The position numbers and the translations under genes were made by a program. A stretch of DNA of 64,000 bases from Pedobacter rhodius (GTDB lineage Bacteria > Bacteroidota > Bacteroidia > Sphingobacteriales > Sphingobacteriaceae), in contig NZ_JAPWGL010000001.1 in NCBI RefSeq assembly GCF_027213645.1, forward strand, positions 62,001-126,000, in the 5' to 3' direction. Under the pieces are notes generated by a model. It worked only from the letters and a program-made list of their open reading frames with translations. It was not told the DNA's origin and ran no database searches. Within the stretch, counting starts at the first letter, position 1; each line of letters starts with the position of its first letter. Of this stretch, positions 12,636 to 21,156 are shown one piece after another.

Positions 12636-12693
12636 ACCACCTAAGACACCTTAGATAACTTAAGCTTAAATGCTCTTAGGTTCCTTAGGTGGT
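12636..12693 (-). repeat. 58-bp palindromic intergenic repeat, copy 2 (inverted)
   Basis: Same length as the element at 7897-7954 and opposite in orientation, with nine differences counted by eye. It begins ACCACC and ends GGTGGT. It sits between kdpD and the histidine kinase gene, inside the presumed operon. Confidence 0.8.
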
Positions 12694-12711
12694 AAAATGC
12701 CTTCACTAAAC

Positions 12712-13830
12712 TTAAGAAAGTATAACCAAATCAATTTCTTTTGCGGCTAAATTACGCAACAATTGATTAAAAATTGCCGTTCGCATAATGACCTGAAAAA
12801 TATTTAAATGTGGCTTACCAATACAGATGGTGGTAATTTCTTTTTCTGTTGCCATGTTAATAATAGTTTGTGTAACCTGATTGCTTTTTATTTTAATTAC
12901 TTCTGCGCCGAGTTCAGTTGCCAGTTTAAAATGGTTAATTAAATACCGCTGTTTATCAAGCTTAATTTTATCTAAACTTTCCGCATCACTCTGTACATAA
13001 AGTACAATCCAGGGCGAGTGATAATAGGAGGCAAGCCTGGCTGTTTTCCGAATCACCACACCCGCGGTTTCGGCGTTTGAAGATATACAGGCTAAAAACC
13101 TTTCCGGCCTTAGTTTAATTGATTTTGGAATTTCCGTTTGAATTTTTCTTTCCACCTGATGAACCACTTCTTTTAAAGCCAGTTCCCGTAATTGCAGAAT
13201 TCTATCCGGTTGAAAAAAATTTTCTAATGCCCTTTCAATTTTGCTTTTATCGTAAATTTTTCCCTCTTTTAACCGGGTAACCAATTCATCAGCCGTTAAA
13301 TCAATGTTCACGATCTCATCGGCCAGTTCCAGGATTTTATCCGGAATTCGCTCGGTTACATTAATGCCTGTAATGTGTTCAACTTCTTCATTTATGCTCT
13401 CCAGGTGTTGAATGTTTACCGCAGATATTACACTAATTCCTGCTTCAAGTAAATCAAAAACATCTTGCCATCGTTTGCCATTTTTACTGCCTTCTGCATT
13501 GGTGTGTGCCAGTTCATCAACCACAACAATTTCCGGATGGCGATTCAGTATACCCTGCAAGTCCATTTCATCGATTTCCTTACCCCGATAAAATATCTTT
13601 TTCCTCGGAATTAAAGGTAAACCTGCTACCAATGCCTCGGTTTCTGCGCGTTTGTGCGTTTCTACATAACCAATACAAACATCAATTCCGTTGCGCAAAA
13701 GTGCATGAGCTTCCTGTAGCATCCTGAAGGTTTTGCCCACGCCGGCGCTCATCCCAATGTAAATTTTGAGCTTACCCCGTCTCGATTTTTGAATCAGTTC
13801 GAGAAATTTTTTTACAGAATCATCCTTCAT
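12712..13830 (-). CDS. kdpD: KdpD sensor protein without kinase domain (KdpD + USP domains)
   Basis: 372 residues against ~900 in E. coli KdpD. The N-terminal KdpD domain (about 18-225) has a Walker A GMSAGVGKT (residues 26-34) and a Walker B-like VVVDELAHTN. A universal-stress-protein-like domain follows (about 245-372). The four transmembrane helices, GAF and histidine kinase parts are absent, so this is a cytosolic ATP-binding sensor that must signal through another protein. The adjacent kinase at 10867 is the obvious partner. The short form is expected in Bacteroidota and is not a truncation by mutation, because the frame ends cleanly. Confidence 0.9.
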   Translation of the reverse strand: MKDDSVKKFLELIQKSRRGKLKIYIGMSAGVGKTFRMLQEAHALLRNGIDVCIGYVETHKRAETEALVAGLPLIPRKKIFYRGKEIDEMDLQGILNRHPEIVVVDELAHTNAEGSKNGKRWQDVFDLLEAGISVISAVNIQHLESINEEVEHITGINVTERIPDKILELADEIVNIDLTADELVTRLKEGKIYDKSKIERALENFFQPDRILQLRELALKEVVHQVERKIQTEIPKSIKLRPERFLACISSNAETAGVVIRKTARLASYYHSPWIVLYVQSDAESLDKIKLDKQRYLINHFKLATELGAEVIKIKSNQVTQTIINMATEKEITTICIGKPHLNIFQVIMRTAIFNQLLRNLAAKEIDLVILS

Positions 13831-13851
13831 ACTGTTGATGTAAGATATAAC

Positions 13852-13899
13852 AATGTAAGATGGACAATGGAACCCATCTTCCCTTATCCATCTTACATT
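13852..13899. repeat. Inverted repeat between porin gene and kdpD
   Basis: Perfect 12-bp arms AATGTAAGATGG and CCATCTTACATT, 24 bases apart, in the 87-base gap of the operon. It could form a hairpin in the transcript; there is no T-run typical of a terminator. Confidence 0.6.
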
Positions 13900-13917
13900 T
13901 TCACACGGTCTATCCTT

Positions 13918-14988
13918 TTAAAATGCTACCGCAATACTCGCGGTTACAGTTGTATTTGCATTTACTAAATTGTTTTCTCTGGTAAAAATCTTGTCCTTGC
14001 TATCGTACGTTTTACCTTCTAATCGAATTACGGCATTTTGAATTGGTGAATAATCTATGTTTAAAGAATAACCTTTTGTTTTGAAACCATTTGGTGTTCC
14101 TGTTGATATAAAAATACCATTATTATCTTCGTAATATTCAAATCTTCCGGCAACCGCCCATTTCTCTGCAAATTTATATTGGGCAATGGCAACCGGAGAA
14201 ATAATTTCGTTTCTGGCAGTACTTCCTTTTACTTTTTGTTGTGTACCGTAATCTAAGCCGAGTGTTAAACCAAATTTATCAGTCAGCTGAAAAACGCCGT
14301 AAATGTTATGGTAGAAACGGTTTACACGTACAGAGTCTGCGCCTTCGGTACCCAGATAGTTGCTGTAGTTTACGGTAATTTTAGATGTCGGTTTCCAGGT
14401 TAGTTGCAAGCCGCCGGCAGGTTTATCATTTCCGTTCTGACGGGTAATCCGTTGCCATCCGTTCAGGTAGAGTAGGGTCGCGGTTAATTTTCCATCTGTA
14501 GTGCCATAGGTTATTTTCGCTCCTGATTCATAATAAGGTGTGTTTTCTGAAGAAATATTTCTGGTTAAAACCCAGCAATCTTTAGAAATTGCGCTTTCGA
14601 AACCAATATGTGAAGAAAAAATACCGGCATCAATCCAAAGGTTTGCCGATTTTGATAGTTTTACACCCGCGTTAGCTTCAAAAATATTTTTCAAAACACC
14701 GGGTTCTGCAGAAAGGTTGGCGTTAGCATAAGTTCCGGCCATTACTGCCAGGTTAGCACGGATTGAACCGCTGTCATAAGCTGCTTTAATAAAACCTAAA
14801 TTCAGATTTACCTCGTTTGCCCTGTTATGGGAATAGATAAATGCCGGACGGTTATGGTCTGCAGGTTGATTAAAATCGTACCCGTAATAGGCTTCCAGGT
14901 AACCTGAAAATTTTACTTTGGGTTCTTCTTGTGCAAAAGCGTTAATTGTTGCTGTTAATATTGTTATAAAGATGATTAATTTTTTCAT
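13918..14988 (-). CDS. Outer membrane beta-barrel porin of the kdp operon
   Basis: 356 residues, signal peptide about 1-19 (ending AFAQ). The rest alternates as amphipathic strands (for example KFSGYLEAYYGYDF) and ends with the C-terminal phenylalanine VAF typical of outer-membrane barrels. A porin of this type between kdpC and kdpD is a recurring arrangement in Bacteroidota. By position it may let potassium across the outer membrane when it is scarce. This role is inferred from context, not from residues. Confidence 0.8.
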   Translation of the reverse strand: MKKLIIFITILTATINAFAQEEPKVKFSGYLEAYYGYDFNQPADHNRPAFIYSHNRANEVNLNLGFIKAAYDSGSIRANLAVMAGTYANANLSAEPGVLKNIFEANAGVKLSKSANLWIDAGIFSSHIGFESAISKDCWVLTRNISSENTPYYESGAKITYGTTDGKLTATLLYLNGWQRITRQNGNDKPAGGLQLTWKPTSKITVNYSNYLGTEGADSVRVNRFYHNIYGVFQLTDKFGLTLGLDYGTQQKVKGSTARNEIISPVAIAQYKFAEKWAVAGRFEYYEDNNGIFISTGTPNGFKTKGYSLNIDYSPIQNAVIRLEGKTYDSKDKIFTRENNLVNANTTVTASIAVAF

Positions 14989-15080
14989 TGTTAATGATGG
15001 TTTTACCGGTTTTCCTTCGGTATGATTATATAGATTTAATGATTACACTGATTTAAAGTATTGCTCGGATTTTTATTGAA

Positions 15081-15180
15081 GTCATCATTTCGACTGCAGT
15101 GGAGAAATCTTTGTACGATGTTTGAAAGTTCAAAGATTTCTCCATGCCGCAGACAGGCTTTGTGTCTCGCAATGACGACG
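15081..15180. repeat. Palindromic intergenic repeat between kdpC and porin gene
   Basis: Perfect 13-bp arms GGAGAAATCTTTG (15101-15113) and CAAAGATTTCTCC (15131-15143), flanked by TCATTTCGACTG on one side and CTCGCAATGACGACG on the other. The style matches short repeats scattered in Bacteroidota intergenic DNA. It lies within the kdp operon and could form a large hairpin in the mRNA. Confidence 0.75.
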
Positions 15181-15187
15181 TTTGGAT

Positions 15188-15748
15188 TTACAACTTATCT
15201 AAAGCCAGATTCAGTTTCAAAACATTTACGGATGATGGTCCGAATAAGCCCATTAATGGTTTCAAGGTATTCATCGCCACTAAATCCTTAACCTTTTGTT
15301 CGCTGATTTTTCTTGTTTTAGCTACCCTCGCAATTTGAATGGCGGCCCCTTGTTCAGAAATGTTCGGATCTAAACCACTACCCGATGCAGTAACCATATC
15401 GGCCGGAATGTCTGATTTTTTTAATCCGGGATTGTATTTTAACAGGGTATCGATTCTGGATTGAACTTCTTTTAAATAATCCGGATTGGAAGGGCCTTTA
15501 TTTGAACCTGCAGAACCTGCCGCATTATAAGCAACAGCTGATGGTCTTCCCCAGAAATATTCGGGTTTGGTAAACGACTGACCTAATAATTCATAGCCAA
15601 CGATTTTACCATTTTTTGCGATTTTTTCACCGCCACCATTTCCCTTGGAAAGTTTGCCTGCTAATGCAATGCTGATGGGGTAGATGATGCACAGTAATAC
15701 GATTAAAACTAAGGTTAAGCGTATAGATTGTATGATGTATTTTTTCAT
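15188..15748 (-). CDS. kdpC: Potassium-transporting ATPase subunit C
   Basis: 186 residues. One N-terminal transmembrane helix (about 8-30) is followed by a periplasmic domain with the family segments LLGQSFTKPEYFWGRPSA, SGSGLDPNIS and AAIQIARVAKTR. KdpC stabilises the KdpFABC complex and aids high-affinity potassium binding. Gene order and length are normal. It is 74 bases downstream of kdpB. Confidence 0.96.
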   Translation of the reverse strand: MKKYIIQSIRLTLVLIVLLCIIYPISIALAGKLSKGNGGGEKIAKNGKIVGYELLGQSFTKPEYFWGRPSAVAYNAAGSAGSNKGPSNPDYLKEVQSRIDTLLKYNPGLKKSDIPADMVTASGSGLDPNISEQGAAIQIARVAKTRKISEQKVKDLVAMNTLKPLMGLFGPSSVNVLKLNLALDKL

Positions 15749-15822
15749 GATGATATTTTTTATTCAGCCTCGACAACTTTAGGGGCAAATCGCACAGAAA
15801 AGTTGTCAAAGCTTTTGATGTT

Positions 15823-17850
15823 TTAAACAAATAATCCAACCAGTAAATCAATTAATTTAATGCCGATAAATGGTGCGACAACACCTCCGATTCCGTAAAT
15901 AAATAAGTTTCTGCGAAGCAAAGCTGTTGCGCCAATCGGTTTATAGGCTACACCTTTTAGGGCAAGAGGAATTAAAATCGGAATGATTATCGCATTAAAA
16001 ATAACTGCCGACATTATCGCACTTTCAGGTGTATGCAGGCCCATAATATTTAAACTTTGCAAGGCCGGAATCGACGCAATAAATAGCGCCGGAACAATGG
16101 CGAAATATTTAGCAACGTCATTAGCGATGGAGAAAGTTGTTAACGTACCCCTGGTAATTAATAATTGTTTACCGATTTCCACAATCTCAATCAATTTGGT
16201 CGGGTCGTTATCCAAATCCACCATGTTTCCAGCCTCTTTTGCGGCCTGCGTTCCGCTATTCATGGCTACACCAACATCTGCCTGCGCAAGTGCGGGCGCA
16301 TCGTTTGTACCATCGCCCATCATTGCTACAAGCTTACCTAAAGCTTGCTCATCTTTGATGTAATTCATTTTATCTTCAGGTTTTGCCTCTGCGATAAAAT
16401 CATCTACGCCTGCTTTTTCGGCTATGTATTTTGCCGTTAAAGGATTATCGCCGGTTACCATCACCGTTTTAACACCCATTTTACGTAAGCGTTCGAAACG
16501 TTCGCTGATGCCTGGTTTGATAATGTCCTGTAATTCAATTACACCCAAAGCTTTTTCGTTTTCCGACACCACTAAAGGTGTTCCGCCATTAGTAGCGATG
16601 CTTTTTACATGGTCTTCTATGTCTGACGGGAAGATATTTCCCGCTTTTTCGACAATATTTCTTATTGAATCAAAAGCACCTTTTCTAATGCGTCTTCCGT
16701 CAGCAGTATCCAATCCGCTGGAACGGGTTTCGGCTGTAAATTTGATGAAAGTTGAACCCTGAGGCGTTCCTGAGGTTTTAAATCCCTGTTCATTGGCCAG
16801 TTCGATGATGGATTTTCCTTCAGGGGTTTCATCTGCTAAAGAACTTAAAACACAGGCATCTGTAAAATCTTTAATGATTACACCAGCAGTAGGATAAAAA
16901 TTGGTTGCTTTACGGTTACCAATGGTGATGGTACCGGTTTTATCTAAAAGCAATACGTCTATATCGCCGGCAGTTTCCACAGCTTTACCTGATTTGGTAA
17001 TTACGTTCGCTCTTAAAGCCCGGTCCATTCCGGCTATACCAATGGCTGATAATAAACCGCCGATGGTTGTTGGAATCAGACAAACAAAAAGGGAAATTAA
17101 AGCCGCAATGGTGATGGGTGTATTGGCATAATCGGCGAAAGGTTTCAGCGTTACGCATACAATGATGAATACCAAGGTAAAACTGGCCAGTAAAATGGTT
17201 AGCGCGATTTCATTTGGTGTTTTCTGACGGGAGGCACCTTCCACCAGGGCAATCATTTTATCTAAAAAGCTTTCACCGGGTGCAGTGCTTACACGAACTT
17301 TTATCTCGTCGGATAAAACCTTTGTTCCGCCTGTAACTGAAGATTTATCACCACCTGATTCGCGGATTACCGGGGCGGATTCGCCTGTAATGGCCGATTC
17401 GTCTATAGTCGCAATACCTTCTATAATTTCGCCGTCAGTTGGAATGGTATCGCCTGTTTCACAAACAAAAACATCCCCTTTTTTCAATTGATTTGAGGAA
17501 CGGATTTCAATTGTTCCATTATCTAAAAGAACTTTTGCAGGTGTTTCCTCGCGGGTTTTACGCAAACTATCTGCCTGTGCTTTACCCCTTGCCTCAGCAA
17601 TGGCTTCCGCAAAATTGGCAAACAGAACGGTTAATAAAAGTACCAGGAAAATAAAAAAGTTGTATAAAGGCGAGCCTTGTCCACTGGCACTGAACGAATA
17701 AACCGTAACGTAAGCCATTACGAGTGTTCCAACTTCAACGGTAAACATAACCGGGTTGCGAACCATTACCCTTGGGTCGAGTTTAATGAAAGATTGTTTT
17801 AATGCAGTTTGCACTAAAGCAGGTTCGAACAATTTATTATTGGGTTTCAT
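15823..17850 (-). CDS. kdpB: Potassium-transporting P-type ATPase subunit B
   Basis: 675 residues from ATG 17850. P-type ATPase catalytic subunit of KdpFABC. Visible motifs are TGES in the actuator domain, the phosphorylation site DKTGTIT, the nucleotide-domain KGA, and [10 protein letters not shown] in the hinge. It has about seven membrane segments. A GTG start eight codons upstream (17874) is possible but less likely, since [12 protein letters not shown] is the usual N-terminus. Codon use and length are ordinary. Confidence 0.97.
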   Translation of the reverse strand: MKPNNKLFEPALVQTALKQSFIKLDPRVMVRNPVMFTVEVGTLVMAYVTVYSFSASGQGSPLYNFFIFLVLLLTVLFANFAEAIAEARGKAQADSLRKTREETPAKVLLDNGTIEIRSSNQLKKGDVFVCETGDTIPTDGEIIEGIATIDESAITGESAPVIRESGGDKSSVTGGTKVLSDEIKVRVSTAPGESFLDKMIALVEGASRQKTPNEIALTILLASFTLVFIIVCVTLKPFADYANTPITIAALISLFVCLIPTTIGGLLSAIGIAGMDRALRANVITKSGKAVETAGDIDVLLLDKTGTITIGNRKATNFYPTAGVIIKDFTDACVLSSLADETPEGKSIIELANEQGFKTSGTPQGSTFIKFTAETRSSGLDTADGRRIRKGAFDSIRNIVEKAGNIFPSDIEDHVKSIATNGGTPLVVSENEKALGVIELQDIIKPGISERFERLRKMGVKTVMVTGDNPLTAKYIAEKAGVDDFIAEAKPEDKMNYIKDEQALGKLVAMMGDGTNDAPALAQADVGVAMNSGTQAAKEAGNMVDLDNDPTKLIEIVEIGKQLLITRGTLTTFSIANDVAKYFAIVPALFIASIPALQSLNIMGLHTPESAIMSAVIFNAIIIPILIPLALKGVAYKPIGATALLRRNLFIYGIGGVVAPFIGIKLIDLLVGLFV

Positions 17851-17903
17851 TTTTTTTATATTAAGTGATTTCACAGATTAAAATGATTTCACAGATTTGT
17901 TAA

Positions 17904-19622
17904 TTATTTAAGCATCGTAAAATATTCCGCTAATGGGCCTAAGGCCAAAGCAGGGAAATAAGAAAGTGCATTCAATACCAGAATAACCGCGAACGTCATT
18001 AAGGCAAATGTTTTGGTATCTGTTTTTAAGGTTCCGGCAGATTCAGGAATGAATTTTTTAGCACCTAATAAGCCTGCAATTGCAACCGGACCAATAATCG
18101 GTAAAAAACGACCAAGGAAAATAATTACACCTGTTAAAACGTTCCAAAAAATATTATTGTCGCCTAAGCCCTCGAAGCCTGAACCATTGTTCGCATTTGA
18201 TGAGGTAACCTCGTATAGCATTTCAGAGAACCCATGAAAACCAGGGTTATTTAACCAGTTTTTCGGTTGTACAGCCCAGCTTGCATCGCCATAGTTAGTA
18301 AAAACATAACTGGCGATTGCCGTTCCTGCTAAAATTAAAAACGGACTTAGCAAGGTGATTATCGCAGCAATTTTAATTTCCCTGGCTTCAACCTTATGGC
18401 CTAAAAATTCAGGCGTTCTGCCAACCATTAATCCGGATATGAAAACAGCGATAATTAAGTAGATGAAGTAGTTTAACAAACCAACGCCGCAACCACCATA
18501 AACTGCATTTATCATCATGGCCAATAATTGCCATAAGCCGGTTAGGGGCATTGTACTGTCGTGCATCCCGTTTACCGAACCGGTAGAAATTACAGTAGTT
18601 ACCGTACTCCAATAGGCTGTAGCTGCAGGGCCAAAGCGTACTTCTTTACCTTCCATAGCACCTGTTGCCTGCGAAATACCCATTTTTGCCAATGCAGGAT
18701 TTCCGCCCAGTTCGGAACTTAAAGTCGGAATCATCAGCATAAACAGGCCGACGGTCATAACACCAAAAATAGTCCAGCCTAATTTTCTTCTGCGGATGAA
18801 GTATCCGAAAGCAATAATCATCGCCATCGGGATTATAACCTGTGCAATTACTTCAACCATATTGGTAAAATAGCTTGGGTTTTCGAATGGATGGGCAGAA
18901 TTTGCACCAAAATACCCACCACCATTCGTTCCCAAGTGTTTAATGGCAATAAGCTGTGCAGCTGGTCCGCGGGAAACGTTTACTGTATCGCCTTGTAGCG
19001 AAATAAACTTGTCTTTACCGTCATAACTGGCTGGTGTGCCATTAAAAGTTAATATTAATGCGATTACGATTGATAACGGTAATAATAACCGGGTTATCGC
19101 TCTTACAAAAAACTCCCAGAAGTTACCCAGTTGTGTAGTTGTTTTATCTCTAAAGGCTTTAAACAATACCACTGCTGCGGCAATCCCGGTGGCCGCACTT
19201 ACAAATTGAAGAAACATCAACACGAATTGCTGCGTTAAATAACTTACACCACTTTCGCCTGAATAATGTTGCAGGTTACAGTTTGCCACGAAGCTGATAA
19301 TGGTATTGAAAGCCAAATCAGGCGTCATGCCCGGGTTTCCGTCAGGATTAAAAGGAAGTTTATCCTGGAATATTAGCACGAAAAAGCCATAAACCAACCA
19401 TAATACGTTAATGGTTAGCAAAGCTTTCAGCTGCTGTTTCCAGTCCATTTGTTCTTTGATATTGATGCCCGAAAGTTTATATATACCAGTTTCGAGCGGT
19501 TTTAAAAAGTCTGTCCAAACTTTTTCTCCTGCAAAAACTTTCGCTAAATACTTTCCTAAGGGAATTGCAATAACTAATGTGAGCAGGAATGTGGCGATAA
19601 TGCCAATTAATTCAGTGTTCAT
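17904..19622 (-). CDS. kdpA: Potassium-transporting ATPase subunit A
   Basis: 572 residues, about ten transmembrane helices, of the superfamily of K+ transporters. Filter-loop regions such as GTNGGGYFGANSAHPFENP and TSSNANNGSGFEG are intact. KdpA selects and binds potassium at micromolar levels and passes it through the intersubunit tunnel to KdpB. It begins MNTELIGIIATF at ATG 19622. A repeat fragment separates it from kdpF. Confidence 0.97.
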   Translation of the reverse strand: MNTELIGIIATFLLTLVIAIPLGKYLAKVFAGEKVWTDFLKPLETGIYKLSGINIKEQMDWKQQLKALLTINVLWLVYGFFVLIFQDKLPFNPDGNPGMTPDLAFNTIISFVANCNLQHYSGESGVSYLTQQFVLMFLQFVSAATGIAAAVVLFKAFRDKTTTQLGNFWEFFVRAITRLLLPLSIVIALILTFNGTPASYDGKDKFISLQGDTVNVSRGPAAQLIAIKHLGTNGGGYFGANSAHPFENPSYFTNMVEVIAQVIIPMAMIIAFGYFIRRRKLGWTIFGVMTVGLFMLMIPTLSSELGGNPALAKMGISQATGAMEGKEVRFGPAATAYWSTVTTVISTGSVNGMHDSTMPLTGLWQLLAMMINAVYGGCGVGLLNYFIYLIIAVFISGLMVGRTPEFLGHKVEAREIKIAAIITLLSPFLILAGTAIASYVFTNYGDASWAVQPKNWLNNPGFHGFSEMLYEVTSSNANNGSGFEGLGDNNIFWNVLTGVIIFLGRFLPIIGPVAIAGLLGAKKFIPESAGTLKTDTKTFALMTFAVILVLNALSYFPALALGPLAEYFTMLK

Positions 19623-19640
19623 TTTTTTTACAAATTAATT

Positions 19641-19688
19641 GTCATCCTGAGGTATCGAAGGATATGTTTCGACGGGCTCAACACGACA
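19641..19688. repeat. Intergenic repeat fragment between kdpF and kdpA
   Basis: Starts GTCATCCTGAGGTATCGAAG and ends near TTCGACGGGCTCAACACGAC. It resembles the outer arms of dispersed Bacteroidota repeats but has no second copy within this window, so it is recognised by style only. Confidence 0.5.
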
Positions 19689-19697
19689 AATTGCGAT

Positions 19698-19775
19698 TTA
19701 AAATTTTTCGGGTTTAATCAGCACGTAAATCATGTAGATAAATACGGCGATTGCGATGATGAATAGTGCTAACAT
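19698..19775 (-). CDS. kdpF: KdpF-like small subunit of the potassium ATPase
   Basis: 25 residues, starting MLALFIIAIAVF and ending KPEKF: one transmembrane helix and a short polar tail, the size and shape of KdpF, which lies at the KdpA/KdpB interface and stabilises the complex. It is directly upstream of kdpA, where kdpF belongs. It is often missed in annotation because of its length. Confidence 0.85.
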   Translation of the reverse strand: MLALFIIAIAVFIYMIYVLIKPEKF

Positions 19776-19779
19776 GTCT

Positions 19780-19860
19780 TTAAATTTTTTCGAACCAATC
19801 AATTGATTTGTAAGTTGCCCAGCAGAGCAAAAGGATAATTAGAAATAGGATAATTGTCAT
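19780..19860 (-). CDS. 26-residue membrane peptide upstream of kdpF (hypothetical)
   Basis: An ATG at 19860 opens a 26-codon frame beginning MTIILFLIILLLCW and ending SIDWFEKI, with its stop 4 bases before the kdpF ATG. It has one strongly hydrophobic helix followed by a short amphipathic polar end. The tight spacing suggests co-translation with kdpF. It is not KdpF itself, which is the next frame. It may be a second small subunit, a leader peptide, or chance; the hydrophobic composition and position favour a real gene. Confidence 0.5.
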   Translation of the reverse strand: MTIILFLIILLLCWATYKSIDWFEKI

Positions 19861-19886
19861 AATTTATATGTTTATAAATAACCCAT

Positions 19887-19903
19887 AGCCAACTGTTATG
19901 CCA
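19887..19903 (-). promoter_or_regulatory. Candidate sigma-54 (-24/-12) promoter of the kdp operon
   Basis: The minus strand reads TGGCATAACAGTTGGCT, close to the sigma-54 consensus TGGCAC-N5-TTGCA: the -24 GG is intact and the -12 element is TTGG instead of TTGC. Transcription would begin near 19876, about 15 bases before the first small ORF. The presence of a sigma-54 activator gene at 24231 fits. Confidence 0.45.
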
Positions 19904-19980
19904 TCGGATTTGAATTTTTCTTAACTAATTGATTAATAGTGTTTTGTATTAATTTTTTGAAATAATTAATTTTTTTAAGC

Positions 19981-20010
19981 AAAAAAACCTTTCCATTTTG
20001 GAAAGGTTTT
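19981..20010 (-). terminator. Rho-independent terminator after the M20 deacylase gene
   Basis: 11-bp stem AAAACCTTTCC/GGAAAGGTTTT with a 5-base loop, followed on the minus strand by a T-run. It isolates the kdp promoter from the upstream operon. Confidence 0.75.
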
Positions 20011-20043
20011 TTCTTTTTTGGAATGGCGGAAAAAATATCCTCA

Positions 20044-21156
20044 TTAAATGAATTTCGCCGGGTCAACGGTTTTTAAAAGTTTAATATAAAGCGTAATGCC
20101 CTCTTCTATTTCTTCTATACCAATAAATTCATCGGCGGTATGTGAACGGGAAGAATTTCCAGGTCCCATTTTCAATGAAGGCATGCTCAGCCATCCCTGA
20201 TCAGAACTTGTAGGCGAGGCATAGGTTTTACGGCCTAGGTTCAATCCCGCAGTTACGATGGGATGGTGTATATCGATATTTGATGGCTGAAGTACATTTG
20301 CCCTTACTCTAAAAAAACAATCCGTATGGTTAACAATCGTATTCAGGATTTCCTTCTGCGTATAATTATGGTCAAAACGAATGTCAACCGTAAATGAACA
20401 GTCAGAAGGAATGATGTTATGCTGTATGCCTGCATTGATTTGGGTAACGCTCATTTTTACGGGTTGAGGCAAATTATCTTCAATAGGAAAAAGATACTTC
20501 GAAAACCAGTTTATATCTTTTATTGCTTTATAAATGGCATTATCACCTTCATCACGGGCTGCATGGCCGGAGATTCCTTTTGCATGGCAGTCTAAAACCA
20601 TCGATCCTTTTTCGGAAATAGCCATTTCCATGCAGGTCGGTTCGCCTACAATAGCAAAAGCGATGGGTTTTAAATCCTGCAAAATACTTTTAATGCCGCT
20701 ATCGCCGGAGTTTTCTTCTTCTGCCGTAGCGGCTAAGCAGAGGTTAAAAGGAAGATTTTCCTGTGCGTAAAAATAAAGGAATGTCGAAATCAAAGCGACC
20801 AAGGGGCCACCGGCATCATTACTTCCCAAACCATATAATTTTTCGTTTTCAATAATTGGCTCAAACGGGTTTTTGGTATATTGTTCATTGGGCCTAACGG
20901 TATCGTGATGTGAATTGAGTAATATCGTTGGCCGTTTTTCGTCAAAGTATTTGTTATAACACCAAATGTTATTGTGCTTCCGAAAGCTGAAAACATTATT
21001 CTCATTTAAAAAAGATGCGATTAAATTAGCTGTTTCTGTTTCTTCTCCACTAAATGAAGGGATTGAAATAAGATTTTTCAGCAGGCAAATTGCTTTGTTG
21101 TACAGTTCGTTTAAATCAGGTACAGTTACCGATTTTTTTTCGATGCTAATATTCAT
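20044..21156 (-). CDS. M20-family metallohydrolase, ArgE-like N-acyl-ornithine deacylase
   Basis: 370 residues from ATG 21156. M20 dinuclear zinc peptidase fold: SHHDTV (first metal ligand), GLGSNDAGGPL (bridging Asp), AATAEEENSGDSG (catalytic Glu), GEPT, and the C-terminal SRSHTADEFI histidine. It resembles the N-acetyl- or N-succinyl-ornithine deacylases of Bacteroidota arginine synthesis. A longer frame exists upstream but would read through the GNAT gene. From this start the two genes overlap by 11 bases, a translational-coupling arrangement. Substrate inferred from family and partner. Confidence 0.85.
   Translation of the reverse strand: MNISIEKKSVTVPDLNELYNKAICLLKNLISIPSFSGEETETANLIASFLNENNVFSFRKHNNIWCYNKYFDEKRPTILLNSHHDTVRPNEQYTKNPFEPIIENEKLYGLGSNDAGGPLVALISTFLYFYAQENLPFNLCLAATAEEENSGDSGIKSILQDLKPIAFAIVGEPTCMEMAISEKGSMVLDCHAKGISGHAARDEGDNAIYKAIKDINWFSKYLFPIEDNLPQPVKMSVTQINAGIQHNIIPSDCSFTVDIRFDHNYTQKEILNTIVNHTDCFFRVRANVLQPSNIDIHHPIVTAGLNLGRKTYASPTSSDQGWLSMPSLKMGPGNSSRSHTADEFIGIEEIEEGITLYIKLLKTVDPAKFI

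Noticed and set aside
13506..13727. Plus-strand ORF inside kdpD
   Set aside because: Antisense shadow of a well-supported gene with clear Walker motifs.
15061..15338. Plus-strand ORFs of 64-76 codons across the kdpC 3' end and the repeat
   Set aside because: They lie antisense to kdpC and over the palindromic repeat.
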